5,964 bases of DNA. It comes from Verrucomicrobiota bacterium. Its GTDB lineage: Bacteria > Verrucomicrobiota > Verrucomicrobiae > Chthoniobacterales > UBA10450. Position numbers and translations under genes: made by a program. Positions 1-5,964 of the stretch are shown here, piece after piece. The notes under the pieces were generated by a model. That model did not search any database, was not told the origin of the DNA, and saw only the letters and a program-made list of their open reading frames with translations. Numbering within the stretch: position 1 is the first letter of the stretch; each line of letters opens with the position of its first letter. The stretch lies in the NCBI GenBank assembly GCA_005887855.1, contig VBQB01000131.1:1-5964 (forward strand), read 5' to 3'.

Positions 1-157
1 AACACCTGATAGTTGAATCTGCGCTTTAACTCCGAAAGCTCTCGCCCCTCCCGCGGCGGGCGGGCTAAGTTGATCCAAGGTCTGTTACCACAGAATCTAC
101 CATAAGAGTTTTATTCCGCCTTCCGTTGCTACGGCGGGACAGGCGACTCCGCTCGAC
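1..157. other. Upstream intergenic region, no gene supported
   Basis: All three forward frames meet a stop within the first 30 bases, so no incoming forward gene extends far into the window, and nothing convincing was read on the reverse strand. The region contains a C-rich then G-rich stretch (about 45-65) and, just before the next gene, a GC-rich segment (116-145). In that segment CCGCC (116-120) can pair with GGCGG (133-137), or CCGT (123-126) with ACGG (131-134). No clear promoter or strong ribosome-binding site was found. Confidence 0.5.
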
Positions 158-505
158 ATGACAAACATTCGTATCGCCGCGGCACTTTGTTTCCTGGCGG
201 TGGCGTTAGGTGCGTTTGGAGCACACAGCTTAAAATCGACCCTCGAACTGCGCGGTATGGTGGAGGTCTGGAATAAGGCGGTGCTTTATCATTTCATTCA
301 CGCGATCGCGCTATTCGTGCTTGCGCTTTACGGCACAGCGAATCGAGGCGCATGGTGGCTGTTCTTTGCCGGTATTTTTCTTTTCAGCGGCAGTTTATAC
401 GCGATGGCCCTCACGAACCTTCGCTGGCTTGGTGCGATCACGCCACTTGGCGGTCTCTGCTTCCTCGCCGGCTGGGCGTGGTTGATCGTCGCGCCAAACA
501 GGTAG
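158..505 (+). CDS. DUF423 (UPF0382/TMEM256-like) small integral membrane protein
   Basis: A 115-residue, very hydrophobic protein of the DUF423 family, which includes E. coli YgdD, B. subtilis YwdK and human TMEM256; its biochemical role is not established. Visible family signatures are GAFGAH (residues 18-23) at the end of the first membrane segment, the YHFIHA segment (44-49), FSGSLY (76-81), and TPLGGL (95-100) followed by GW (105-106). Four membrane helices are apparent at about 5-23, 41-59, 65-85 and 91-111. The length is normal for the family (about 110-130), so the gene looks intact. The ATG at 158 is the only reasonable start: no in-frame ATG lies just upstream, and the N-terminus matches the family. 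No good Shine-Dalgarno precedes it; the nearest purine-rich run, AGGCG (141-145), is rather far away. It is 149 bp from the next gene, so it is probably not tightly coupled to it. Family assignment is firm; function is unknown. Confidence 0.93.
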   Translation: MTNIRIAAALCFLAVALGAFGAHSLKSTLELRGMVEVWNKAVLYHFIHAIALFVLALYGTANRGAWWLFFAGIFLFSGSLYAMALTNLRWLGAITPLGGLCFLAGWAWLIVAPNR

Positions 506-525
506 GGCGATCGACCTCAATCGCC

Positions 526-581
526 CTGTAGTCGCTTCGCTGTGCGAAGCGTGCGCGCCGCCCACACGGCGGCGGCTACAG
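526..581. repeat. Palindromic intergenic element with potential three-way-junction fold
   Basis: Three nested inverted repeats fit together without overlap. The outer stem is CTGTAGT (526-532) with GCTACAG (575-581), including one G-T wobble. Hairpin 1 is CGCTTCGC (533-540) with GCGAAGCG (544-551) around a TGT loop. After a 4-base linker, hairpin 2 is CGCCGCC (556-562) with GGCGGCG (568-574) around CACAC. A further GCCGCCC copy at 583-589 could compete for the GGCGGC arm. The element sits wholly between two same-strand genes. Its form resembles REP or MITE-like dispersed palindromes, but only one copy lies in this window, so dispersal is inferred. It has no T-tract, so a standard intrinsic terminator is unlikely. 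Confidence 0.6.
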
Positions 582-646
582 CGCCGCCCGTACGACCCCC
601 GCCGCGACAGAACTTGTTTCCGCTGAGGTGCTTTGTTGATATACTC

Positions 647-650
647 GGAG
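647..650 (+). promoter_or_regulatory. Ribosome-binding site of the MscS-like channel gene
   Basis: GGAG lies 4 bases before the ATG at 655. An in-frame TGA at 637-639 leaves no room for an earlier ATG, so this site and the ATG together fix the start. The spacing is shorter than usual. Confidence 0.5.
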
Positions 651-654
651 CCTG

Positions 655-2160
655 ATGTTTAACGCGTTGCCCGAAGCAGAACGAGACGTGATCACGGTGA
701 TCACGTTCATCGGCACTTTTTTTATCGCGCTCGGGATCGGCCGGTTTTTAAAACGGCGCGCGGGCGTGCGCCTTGGCCTGCTGTTTCGGCTTTTCTGCCT
801 AACGCTCGCGTTCTATGCCGCCATCGCCGTTTATGGAGTCCATGCGCCGTGGCGAAATCATGTTGGCGCAGCAGCGATCTTATTGAGCACGGCGCTCCTG
901 GTCGCTTTGGTCAATCGGTACGTTTGGGATTTGTACTTCGAACAGAAACGCCAGACGCTGATTCCGCATTTCTTACGCGAGGTTATCGGCGGCCTCATTT
1001 TTCTGGTCGCGCTTCTTTTTGTCCTGAGTTCGGGCTATCACGCCGAAGCGCAATTGAAAGGACTGCTCGCAGGCTCCGGGATTGTCGCGATCATTCTCGG
1101 ATTCGCCGGGCAGAGTTTTTTTGCCGGAATTATCGCCGGCGTATCGATTCAAATTAACCGGCCCTACAAGGTTGGCGACTGGTTGCAGGTCGGCGAGCGC
1201 TTTGCCGAAGTGATGGAGATTAACTGGCGTTCGACTCGGCTGCGCACGAATGACGCCATTTATCTCGACATCCCGAACAACGAGATGGTTAGCCACGCGA
1301 TCGTTAACCTCCATTATCCGACACAGGTCCATGCGATGCGGATTCGCGTTGGAGTCGAGTATAAGAACCCACCCAATCGCGTGAAGGATGCGCTTTTCCG
1401 CGCCGCCTCTAGTGCGGAGGGCGTTCTCGCAGAGCCGAAGGTAAAAATTTTCCTAGTCGATTTCGCAGATTCTGCCGTGATCTACGAGATCAAGTTCTAC
1501 ATGGGCAATCATGCAAGAATCAATGAGATCAACGACGCCGTTCGCACGAACGTTTGGTATGAACTGAAGCGGCAACGCATAACAATCCCCTTCCCGATTC
1601 GCACATTACACGTCGAGCGCCGCGCGGCACGGACGGTACAGGAAGACCAGGAAGAGGCACGCATCATTCTTCGGGACGAACCGCTCTTTGAGTGTTTGTC
1701 GGATGCCCAGATCGACAATCTGGTCAAAGATGCGCGTCTCAATCATTTCGGGCGCGGCGAGCGCGTGATCCAAGAGGGCGCCGAGGGCGACTCTATGTTC
1801 GTCTTACTGCGAGGGGCCGCGCAGGTTTCGGTTTCAAAAAACGGCAGTTCGATTCCTGTCGCCAATTTGGGCGCGGGCGATTGTTTCGGCGAGATGTCCC
1901 TTCTCACTGGCGAACGCCGAACAGCGACAGTGCGGGCCGAAAGCGATTGCTATGTAATGGAGATTAGCAAGCCAGTCATGGCAGAGGTAATCCGCGATTC
2001 GCCCGATTGTCTCGAGCGACTAAGTGAGTTGCTGGCCAAGCGCAAATTGGAAAATGAGGGCGTCCTGAAAGAAGCGGCGTCGCACGCTCACCACGAGAGA
2101 AAAGAGCGCGAGTACAGGGCCAACTTCCTGCACCGTCTGCGAACTTTTTTTGAGCTCTGA
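655..2160 (+). CDS. MscS-family ion channel with C-terminal cyclic-nucleotide-binding domain
   Basis: A 501-residue inner-membrane channel subunit. About five membrane helices are visible (roughly 11-31, 41-61, 70-91, 108-127, 134-165). The last is the MscS pore helix: glycine/alanine-rich, containing GFAGQSFFAG (149-158), followed by NRPYKVGDW (168-176), which leads into the MscS beta domain and alpha/beta vestibule (to about 320). A CAP-ED/cNMP-binding domain follows at about 344-460. Its phosphate-binding cassette is FGEMSLLTGERRTATV (411-426), with the Glu (413) and Arg (422) expected to contact the nucleotide. The tail (about 460-501) is charged and helical, with a cluster of His and Arg. 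This layout matches the bacterial cyclic-nucleotide-gated (bCNG) branch of the MscS superfamily, in which cAMP or cGMP rather than tension alone is thought to modulate gating. Nucleotide preference cannot be read here. An upstream in-frame TGA (637-639) and the GGAG site support the ATG at 655. hppA follows 110 bp downstream on the same strand. No frameshift or missing motif is seen. Confidence 0.93.
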   Translation: MFNALPEAERDVITVITFIGTFFIALGIGRFLKRRAGVRLGLLFRLFCLTLAFYAAIAVYGVHAPWRNHVGAAAILLSTALLVALVNRYVWDLYFEQKRQTLIPHFLREVIGGLIFLVALLFVLSSGYHAEAQLKGLLAGSGIVAIILGFAGQSFFAGIIAGVSIQINRPYKVGDWLQVGERFAEVMEINWRSTRLRTNDAIYLDIPNNEMVSHAIVNLHYPTQVHAMRIRVGVEYKNPPNRVKDALFRAASSAEGVLAEPKVKIFLVDFADSAVIYEIKFYMGNHARINEINDAVRTNVWYELKRQRITIPFPIRTLHVERRAARTVQEDQEEARIILRDEPLFECLSDAQIDNLVKDARLNHFGRGERVIQEGAEGDSMFVLLRGAAQVSVSKNGSSIPVANLGAGDCFGEMSLLTGERRTATVRAESDCYVMEISKPVMAEVIRDSPDCLERLSELLAKRKLENEGVLKEAASHAHHERKEREYRANFLHRLRTFFEL

Positions 2161-2221
2161 GCAGCTCGCCGAAGCTTCACGCAGAGAAGCCGTTGCCGCA
2201 GTTCCAAATAACCAATTGCCA

Positions 2222-2249
2222 GTGGGGGAAAACCTACTAAAGTCCCCAC
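2222..2249 (+). promoter_or_regulatory. Inverted repeat in the leader of hppA
   Basis: GTGGGGG (2222-2228) pairs with TCCCCAC (2243-2249), giving six Watson-Crick pairs plus one G-T, around a 16-base A-rich loop. It ends 21 bases before the hppA ATG. There is no T-tract after it, so it does not look like a terminator. It may be an operator-type palindrome, an mRNA leader hairpin, or chance. No known riboswitch consensus was recognised. Confidence 0.3.
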
Positions 2250-2270
2250 CTTTCAGCTGGATCACTCACA

Positions 2271-4346
2271 ATGATTTTATTTGGCCTAACTATTCTGAAT
2301 TCAGGCGTGCCGCTGTCGATGTTGTGCGCGGCCGTCGGGCTGGTATTTGCGTTTTTTCTAATCATCACGGTCATTCGTCGCTCGCCCGGCAACGAGAAAA
2401 TGCAACAGATCTCGGCGGCCGTGCAGGAAGGCGCGAAAGCATATCTTCACCGGCAGGTCGTCACCATCAGCGCGATCGCGGTCATCATTTTCCTTTTGCT
2501 TTTCTTTTTCAAAGATCGTCCAACAGCGATTGGTTTTGTGATCGGTGCCTTCTGCTCCCTGGCGGCCGGTTATATCGGCATGCGCATCGCCGTACTGGCA
2601 AATGTCCGCACAACGCAGGCCGCAAGCGTTACGCGAACCGCGGCCTTGCGCATCGCCTTCAACGGCGGCGCGGTGACGGGTTTGCTCGTGGTTGGGCTCG
2701 CGTTACTCGCAGTGTCGATCTTTTATACCGTTGCGGAAAAGTTGGTGGGGCACGACTTGGCGGTGCGAAGTCTGGTGGGTCTGGCCCTCGGCGGCAGTTT
2801 AATTAGCGTGTTCGCGCGACTCGGCGGCGGCATTTACACAAAGGCGGCCGATGTCGGCGCCGACCTGGTGGGAAAAATTGAGGAGGGTCTTGAGGAAGAT
2901 GACCCGCGAAATCCCGCAACAATCGCAGACAACGTAGGCGACAACGTCGGCGATTGCGCCGGGATGGCGGCGGACGTTTTTGAGACCTATGCCGTAAGCC
3001 TAATAGGCGCTATTCTGGTAGGCGCGCTAACATTGGCCGCGGAGCCCGCCGCGATTATTTATCCATTTGTGCTCGGAGGCATTTCTGTCCTGGGTGCGAT
3101 TTGCGGAGTTTTTTTTGTCAATATTGCGGGCGGCAAACCCGCGCCTGTGCTGATGGGCGCGGTGATAACCAACGCTTTGGTCTCCGCGATTCTATTTTGG
3201 CCGGCAACCCACTACTTATTTCCGTCAGGAATAACCATCAGTGGCGTGGTGCGATCCCCTACTCAACTCTATTTCGCCTCAGTTATCGGTCTGGTCATGA
3301 CCGCCGTGGTGGTCGCAATTACAAACTATTACACTTCGATGCGGTATCGGCCGGTGCAAAAAATTGCGCATGCCTCGGAAACTGGCCACGCCACCAACAT
3401 CATCGCCGGGCTAGCGGTTGGACAACATGCCACAGCGTTGCCGGTTGGCTTTATCGGCATTGCCATACTACTCAGTTTTCATTTCGCCGGTCTTTATGGA
3501 ATCGCGATCGCGGTGATGTCGATGTTATCGATGGCTGGCATCATCATCTCGCTCGACTCATTCGGTCCGATTACGGACAACGCGGGGGGCGTCGCGGTCA
3601 TGGCCAAGCTGCCGAAAGAAATCCGCAGCATCACCGACGAGCTCGATGCAGTCGGGAACACGATGAAGGCAGTGACCAAGGGCTACGCCATCGCTTCCGC
3701 GGGTCTGGCGGCGCTCGTTCTGTTTGGATCATACGTTGAAGAATTGCGCGATCACGTCACAGCGCGCGGCGAGGTATTTTCGTTTCAGTTTTCGCTCACC
3801 GAACCGAAAGTAATCATTGGGCTTTTTATCGGCGGATTGCTGCCATTCATCTTCACTGCATTCAGCATGGACGCGGTGGGCGTAGCGGCCGGCGCAGTGG
3901 TGCGGGAAGTGCGACGACAACTCAAAGCAAAACCGGGAATTTTGACAGGGCAAGACACGCCCGACTACGCCACTTGCGTTGATATCGTGACGAAGGCAGC
4001 GCTGCGCGAGATGATTATTCCGGCGCTTCTGCCGCTAATTTTTGTGGTAGCGGTCGCCATGATCAAGCCGCTCGGCCCAGTGGTGCTCGGCGGAATGCTG
4101 GTTGGGACTATCGTAACCGGACTGTTCATTGCCATCGCGATGACTTCTGGCGGCGGCGCCTGGGATAACGCGAAAAAATTCATCGAAGAAGGGAATCTCG
4201 GTGGCAAAGGTTCTTTCGCGCACGCGGCGGCTGTAACCGGGGACACTGTGGGCGATCCGTACAAGGACACAGCCGGCCCCGCGATCAATCCGATGATTAA
4301 AGTCGTAAACATTGTCGCGATCTTAATCATTCCGATTTTCTTTTAA
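2271..4346 (+). CDS. hppA: Membrane-bound H+-translocating pyrophosphatase, K+-independent type
   Basis: A complete 691-residue membrane pyrophosphatase. It hydrolyses PPi to two phosphates and pumps protons across the inner membrane, saving energy from biosynthetic PPi. About 16 hydrophobic helices are expected and the length is typical. The catalytic signatures are all present: DVGADLVGK (194-202), [12 protein letters not shown] (210-221), the DNVGDNVGD acidic motif (220-228), ITDNAGG (434-440) and [14 protein letters not shown] (657-670). In [10 protein letters not shown] (462-471), Lys466 occupies the position that is Ala in K+-dependent enzymes and Lys in K+-independent ones (the A460K site of the Carboxydothermus enzyme), so this enzyme should not need K+. 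Proton rather than Na+ transport follows from that subfamily and is inferred. One oddity is GNTM where GNTT is usual. An in-frame TAA at 2238-2240 makes the ATG at 2271 the first possible ATG; only a weak CTGGA precedes it. It lies 110 bp after the channel gene and 71 bp before the next one. Confidence 0.97.
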   Translation: MILFGLTILNSGVPLSMLCAAVGLVFAFFLIITVIRRSPGNEKMQQISAAVQEGAKAYLHRQVVTISAIAVIIFLLLFFFKDRPTAIGFVIGAFCSLAAGYIGMRIAVLANVRTTQAASVTRTAALRIAFNGGAVTGLLVVGLALLAVSIFYTVAEKLVGHDLAVRSLVGLALGGSLISVFARLGGGIYTKAADVGADLVGKIEEGLEEDDPRNPATIADNVGDNVGDCAGMAADVFETYAVSLIGAILVGALTLAAEPAAIIYPFVLGGISVLGAICGVFFVNIAGGKPAPVLMGAVITNALVSAILFWPATHYLFPSGITISGVVRSPTQLYFASVIGLVMTAVVVAITNYYTSMRYRPVQKIAHASETGHATNIIAGLAVGQHATALPVGFIGIAILLSFHFAGLYGIAIAVMSMLSMAGIIISLDSFGPITDNAGGVAVMAKLPKEIRSITDELDAVGNTMKAVTKGYAIASAGLAALVLFGSYVEELRDHVTARGEVFSFQFSLTEPKVIIGLFIGGLLPFIFTAFSMDAVGVAAGAVVREVRRQLKAKPGILTGQDTPDYATCVDIVTKAALREMIIPALLPLIFVVAVAMIKPLGPVVLGGMLVGTIVTGLFIAIAMTSGGGAWDNAKKFIEEGNLGGKGSFAHAAAVTGDTVGDPYKDTAGPAINPMIKVVNIVAILIIPIFF

Positions 4347-4377
4347 GAAAGATCGACAAGTAGTAAGCTCCACAAAG

Positions 4378-4398
4378 CGGACGCGAGCGATTCGTCCG
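4378..4398. other. Hairpin between hppA and the downstream gene
   Basis: CGGACG (4378-4383) pairs perfectly with CGTCCG (4393-4398) around a 9-base loop, 31 bases after the hppA stop. The bases after it (GCAATGG) contain no T-run, so a rho-independent terminator is doubtful. It could be a processing or mRNA-stability hairpin, or chance in GC-rich DNA. Confidence 0.3.
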
Positions 4399-4417
4399 GC
4401 AATGGTGGGATCGATAT

Positions 4418-4810
4418 ATGGAAGAACATCGAGATTTCCAGATTGTAGCGTCTAAGCAAACTGGCATAACAAAGCGGACCCTGGCCAAACCGGATCCCGG
4501 CGCGACTCCGTTCAAGGTCGTGATTGATCCGAAGCTGCGGATGGATTTGCGGCGCGCGCTCATCGATTTGATCGATTATCACGACGAGGCTCTGGCCGAA
4601 CATTTTGCCGAAGGAAAGCTGGCCCTGGAATCGTACAAGGAATACATCGAGCTTTTCGCGCGGAGTTTGAAAGAAACCATGGAAAGCCGCGAAGGCGTCT
4701 CTTATTTGCTGCGCTCGGTCGGCTTCGACGTCCCTCCGGCCGAAATCAATTTGCAACCGGAACTGCGCTGGAGAAAAGGCCCGGGCGCATTCGGTTCGAG
4801 CTTGCTTTAA
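4418..4810 (+). CDS. Unrecognised 130-residue soluble protein
   Basis: I do not recognise the family. The protein is charged, has no signal peptide or membrane segment, and is probably cytosolic. The N-terminus (1-32) is polar, with many Lys and Thr, and likely flexible. Then comes a short hydrophobic stretch, PFKVVIDPKL (31-40), followed by what look like two amphipathic helices (about 41-64 and 67-90) forming a helical hairpin rich in Glu, Asp, Leu and His. The C-terminus holds GVSYLLRSVGFDVPP (93-107) and an Arg/Lys, Gly-rich tail ending GAFGSSLL. Codon use looks like that of its neighbours and the frame is uninterrupted, which supports a real gene. The ATG at 4418 is preceded by a weak GGTGGGA (4404-4410) with 7 bases spacing; an in-frame TAA at 4364-4366 bounds the start. 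It lies 71 bp after hppA and only 26 bp before the receiver/MBL gene, so cotranscription with the latter is likely. Being a partner of that regulator is only an inference. Confidence 0.75.
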   Translation: MEEHRDFQIVASKQTGITKRTLAKPDPGATPFKVVIDPKLRMDLRRALIDLIDYHDEALAEHFAEGKLALESYKEYIELFARSLKETMESREGVSYLLRSVGFDVPPAEINLQPELRWRKGPGAFGSSLL

Positions 4811-4836
4811 ACGAACGCGCTAATCAGCCTGCACCC

Positions 4837-5964
4837 ATGCCTCGCGTCTTAATCATCGAAGACGACGCCGAAAGCCGGCGCGCAATGGCAGGTCTGTTCA
4901 TCCGCGAAGATTGGAACGTGCTGGAAGCGAATGACGGTGACGCCGGACTCGAGCTGGCGTTGCACAACCGGCCGGAGCTTATCCTGTGTGATTTGTTGAT
5001 GCCAAAATCGAATGGCTTTCAGGTTTGCCGCACCATCCGGGAGCAGCTGCAACCAACCAAGATCATCGTCGTCTCGGGCCGCGATTATGGGGTCGATCGA
5101 ACCAGCGCGCTCCAAGCCGGCGCCGATGAATATCTGCTTAAGCCGATCACGTGGGAACTGCTCTCCAGCGCGATCGACCGGCTTCTGCCCGAGATTCCGC
5201 GCCGTCCCAAACCAAAATCGGCGGCCGAAAGTGAGTCGATCCCCGCGCGAATAAGACTGTGGGGTGTTCGCGGTTCAATTCCGGTTCCCGGGAAGGGCAC
5301 AGTCCGTTATGGCGGAAACACCAGTTGCGTGGAAGTGCGCGCCGATGGCGAGATCATCATTCTCGATGCCGGCACTGGCATTCGCTTACTCGGTCTCGCT
5401 TTGGATAAAGAATTTGGAGCTCGCTCGATGAAGTTGACTCTTTTGATCACACACACTCACTGGGATCATATCCAGGGACTGCCTTTTTTTTCTCCGGCGT
5501 ACAATCAGAAAAACCTCATTCGTCTTTTGGGTTATGAAGGAGCTCGCGCTGGCTTGGCAAAGATCCTGGCCGGACAAATGGAGACGCCGTTTTTTCCCGT
5601 GAGTTTACGTGAACTCCCAAGCCACCTGGCGATCGAGGAACTGAGGGAGATCGAGTTTCCAATTGGGAAAGTCGAGGTCCGCTCCAAGTTCGCAAATCAT
5701 CCGGGCATCTGCGCAGGTTACCGTCTTTTCACAAGCTCGGGATCGGTCGCCTATTTTCCTGACAATGAGCCCTACGAGCTGCTCAAGCTGCAATTAGCGT
5801 CGCGCGATGGAATCAACGAGGAAGAAGCACGCGATTTCGCCACCGCCGAGCGCACAAAGATGATCGAGTTTCTTCAAGGCTGCGACGTCGCGATCCTGGA
5901 CACGCAATATACCGACGAGGAGTACGCGCAGCACATCGGTTGGGGTCACAGCTCAATCAGCAGC
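4837..5964 (+). CDS. Response-regulator receiver domain fused to MBL-fold metallo-hydrolase (3' end cut by window)
   Basis: An open frame of 376 codons runs off the window edge with no stop. Residues 1 to about 118 form a CheY-like receiver: acidic cluster EDD (8-10), phosphoacceptor Asp52 in CDLLMP (51-56), Ser80 as the switch Ser/Thr, and Lys102-Pro103. A Pro/Lys/Ser/Glu-rich linker (about 118-137) leads to a metallo-beta-lactamase-fold domain from about 138. This begins LWGVRGSIPVPG (141-152) and RYGGNTSC (157-164), then LDAGTG (176-181), the metal-binding THTHWDH (205-211, ligands His206, His208, Asp210, His211), a likely ligand His288 in NHPG, Asp309 in YFPDNEP, and GWGHSS (368-373). The output is therefore a predicted dinuclear-metal hydrolase of the PhnP/RNase Z-like (Lactamase_B_2) type, probably a phosphodiester-type hydrolase, rather than a DNA-binding domain. 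Substrate is unknown. Perhaps a few dozen C-terminal residues with the final metal His are missing because of the window edge. The ATG at 4837 fits the receiver fold exactly, although no Shine-Dalgarno precedes it. It follows the 130-residue gene by 26 bp. No histidine kinase is visible. Confidence 0.92.
   Translation, partial: MPRVLIIEDDAESRRAMAGLFIREDWNVLEANDGDAGLELALHNRPELILCDLLMPKSNGFQVCRTIREQLQPTKIIVVSGRDYGVDRTSALQAGADEYLLKPITWELLSSAIDRLLPEIPRRPKPKSAAESESIPARIRLWGVRGSIPVPGKGTVRYGGNTSCVEVRADGEIIILDAGTGIRLLGLALDKEFGARSMKLTLLITHTHWDHIQGLPFFSPAYNQKNLIRLLGYEGARAGLAKILAGQMETPFFPVSLRELPSHLAIEELREIEFPIGKVEVRSKFANHPGICAGYRLFTSSGSVAYFPDNEPYELLKLQLASRDGINEEEARDFATAERTKMIEFLQGCDVAILDTQYTDEEYAQHIGWGHSSISS

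Noticed and set aside
44..65. GC-rich hairpin that could be a terminator of an upstream gene
   Set aside because: The arms pair only over a few bases with a poor loop, and no T-run follows. No upstream coding sequence is visible to terminate.
526..581. tRNA-like or CRISPR-repeat interpretation of the structured intergenic element
   Set aside because: It has two hairpins rather than the tRNA cloverleaf, no conserved T-arm or CCA-type end, and no second spaced copy as a CRISPR array would need.
614..645. Possible promoter with TTGTTT (614-619) and TATACT (640-645)
   Set aside because: The spacer is 20 bases and the -10-like box ends only 9 bases before the ATG, leaving no room for the observed GGAG in a transcript.
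973..1332. 119-residue minus-strand open frame opposite the channel gene
   Set aside because: It is antisense to the MscS pore and beta-domain region, with no independent motif or start signal.
2222..2253. H-type pseudoknot using AAAG (2239-2242) with CTTT (2250-2253)
   Set aside because: There would be no linker bases to cross the 7-bp first stem, so the fold is sterically implausible. It also matches no fluoride or other riboswitch consensus that I know.
2150..2806. 218-residue + strand open frame overlapping the start of hppA
   Set aside because: It lies out of frame over the highly conserved hppA coding sequence. Its product is Arg/Gly/His-rich with no recognisable domain, typical of a shadow frame in GC-rich DNA.
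3965..4330. 121-residue minus-strand open frame opposite the end of hppA
   Set aside because: It is the reverse complement of conserved pyrophosphatase catalytic motifs. The low-complexity Ser/Pro/Ile/Ala composition is an antisense shadow.
5012..5254. 80-residue + strand open frame inside the receiver domain region
   Set aside because: It overlaps the receiver-MBL gene in another frame. The Ser/Arg/Pro-rich product has no domain.

Overview
The window reads as an ordinary chromosomal stretch of a moderately G+C-rich, free-living bacterium. All five genes lie on the + strand. The best guess for the host is a soil-type Verrucomicrobiota (Spartobacteria/Chthoniobacterales-like). This rests on an impression: a K+-independent membrane pyrophosphatase, a receiver/metallo-hydrolase fusion, weak or absent Shine-Dalgarno sequences, and an intergenic CTGTAG...CTACAG palindromic element. 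There is no rRNA or single-copy marker to confirm it.

Layout: 1-157 holds no supportable gene. 158-505 encodes a 115-residue DUF423/TMEM256-type membrane protein. 506-654 is intergenic and contains a compact element that can fold as an outer stem carrying two hairpins (526-581). 655-2160 encodes a 501-residue MscS-superfamily channel with a C-terminal cyclic-nucleotide-binding domain. 2161-2270 is a short spacer with an inverted repeat. 2271-4346 encodes a complete 691-residue membrane-bound proton-pumping pyrophosphatase (HppA) with the lysine that marks the K+-independent subfamily. 4347-4417 is a short spacer with a hairpin. 4418-4810 encodes an unrecognised 130-residue soluble protein. 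4837-5964 is the first 376 codons of a response-regulator receiver domain fused to a metallo-beta-lactamase-fold hydrolase, cut off by the window edge.

How the genes fit together: the first three act at the inner membrane. The cNMP-domain channel and the pyrophosphatase are both ion-handling proteins, one a ligand- or tension-responsive leak and the other a PPi-driven proton pump. The 130-residue protein and the receiver/MBL protein are 26 bp apart and probably cotranscribed. No mobile element, CRISPR array, tRNA or rRNA is visible. The parts most worth a second look are the receiver-MBL fusion with its orphan partner, the structured intergenic element, and the cNMP-gated channel.
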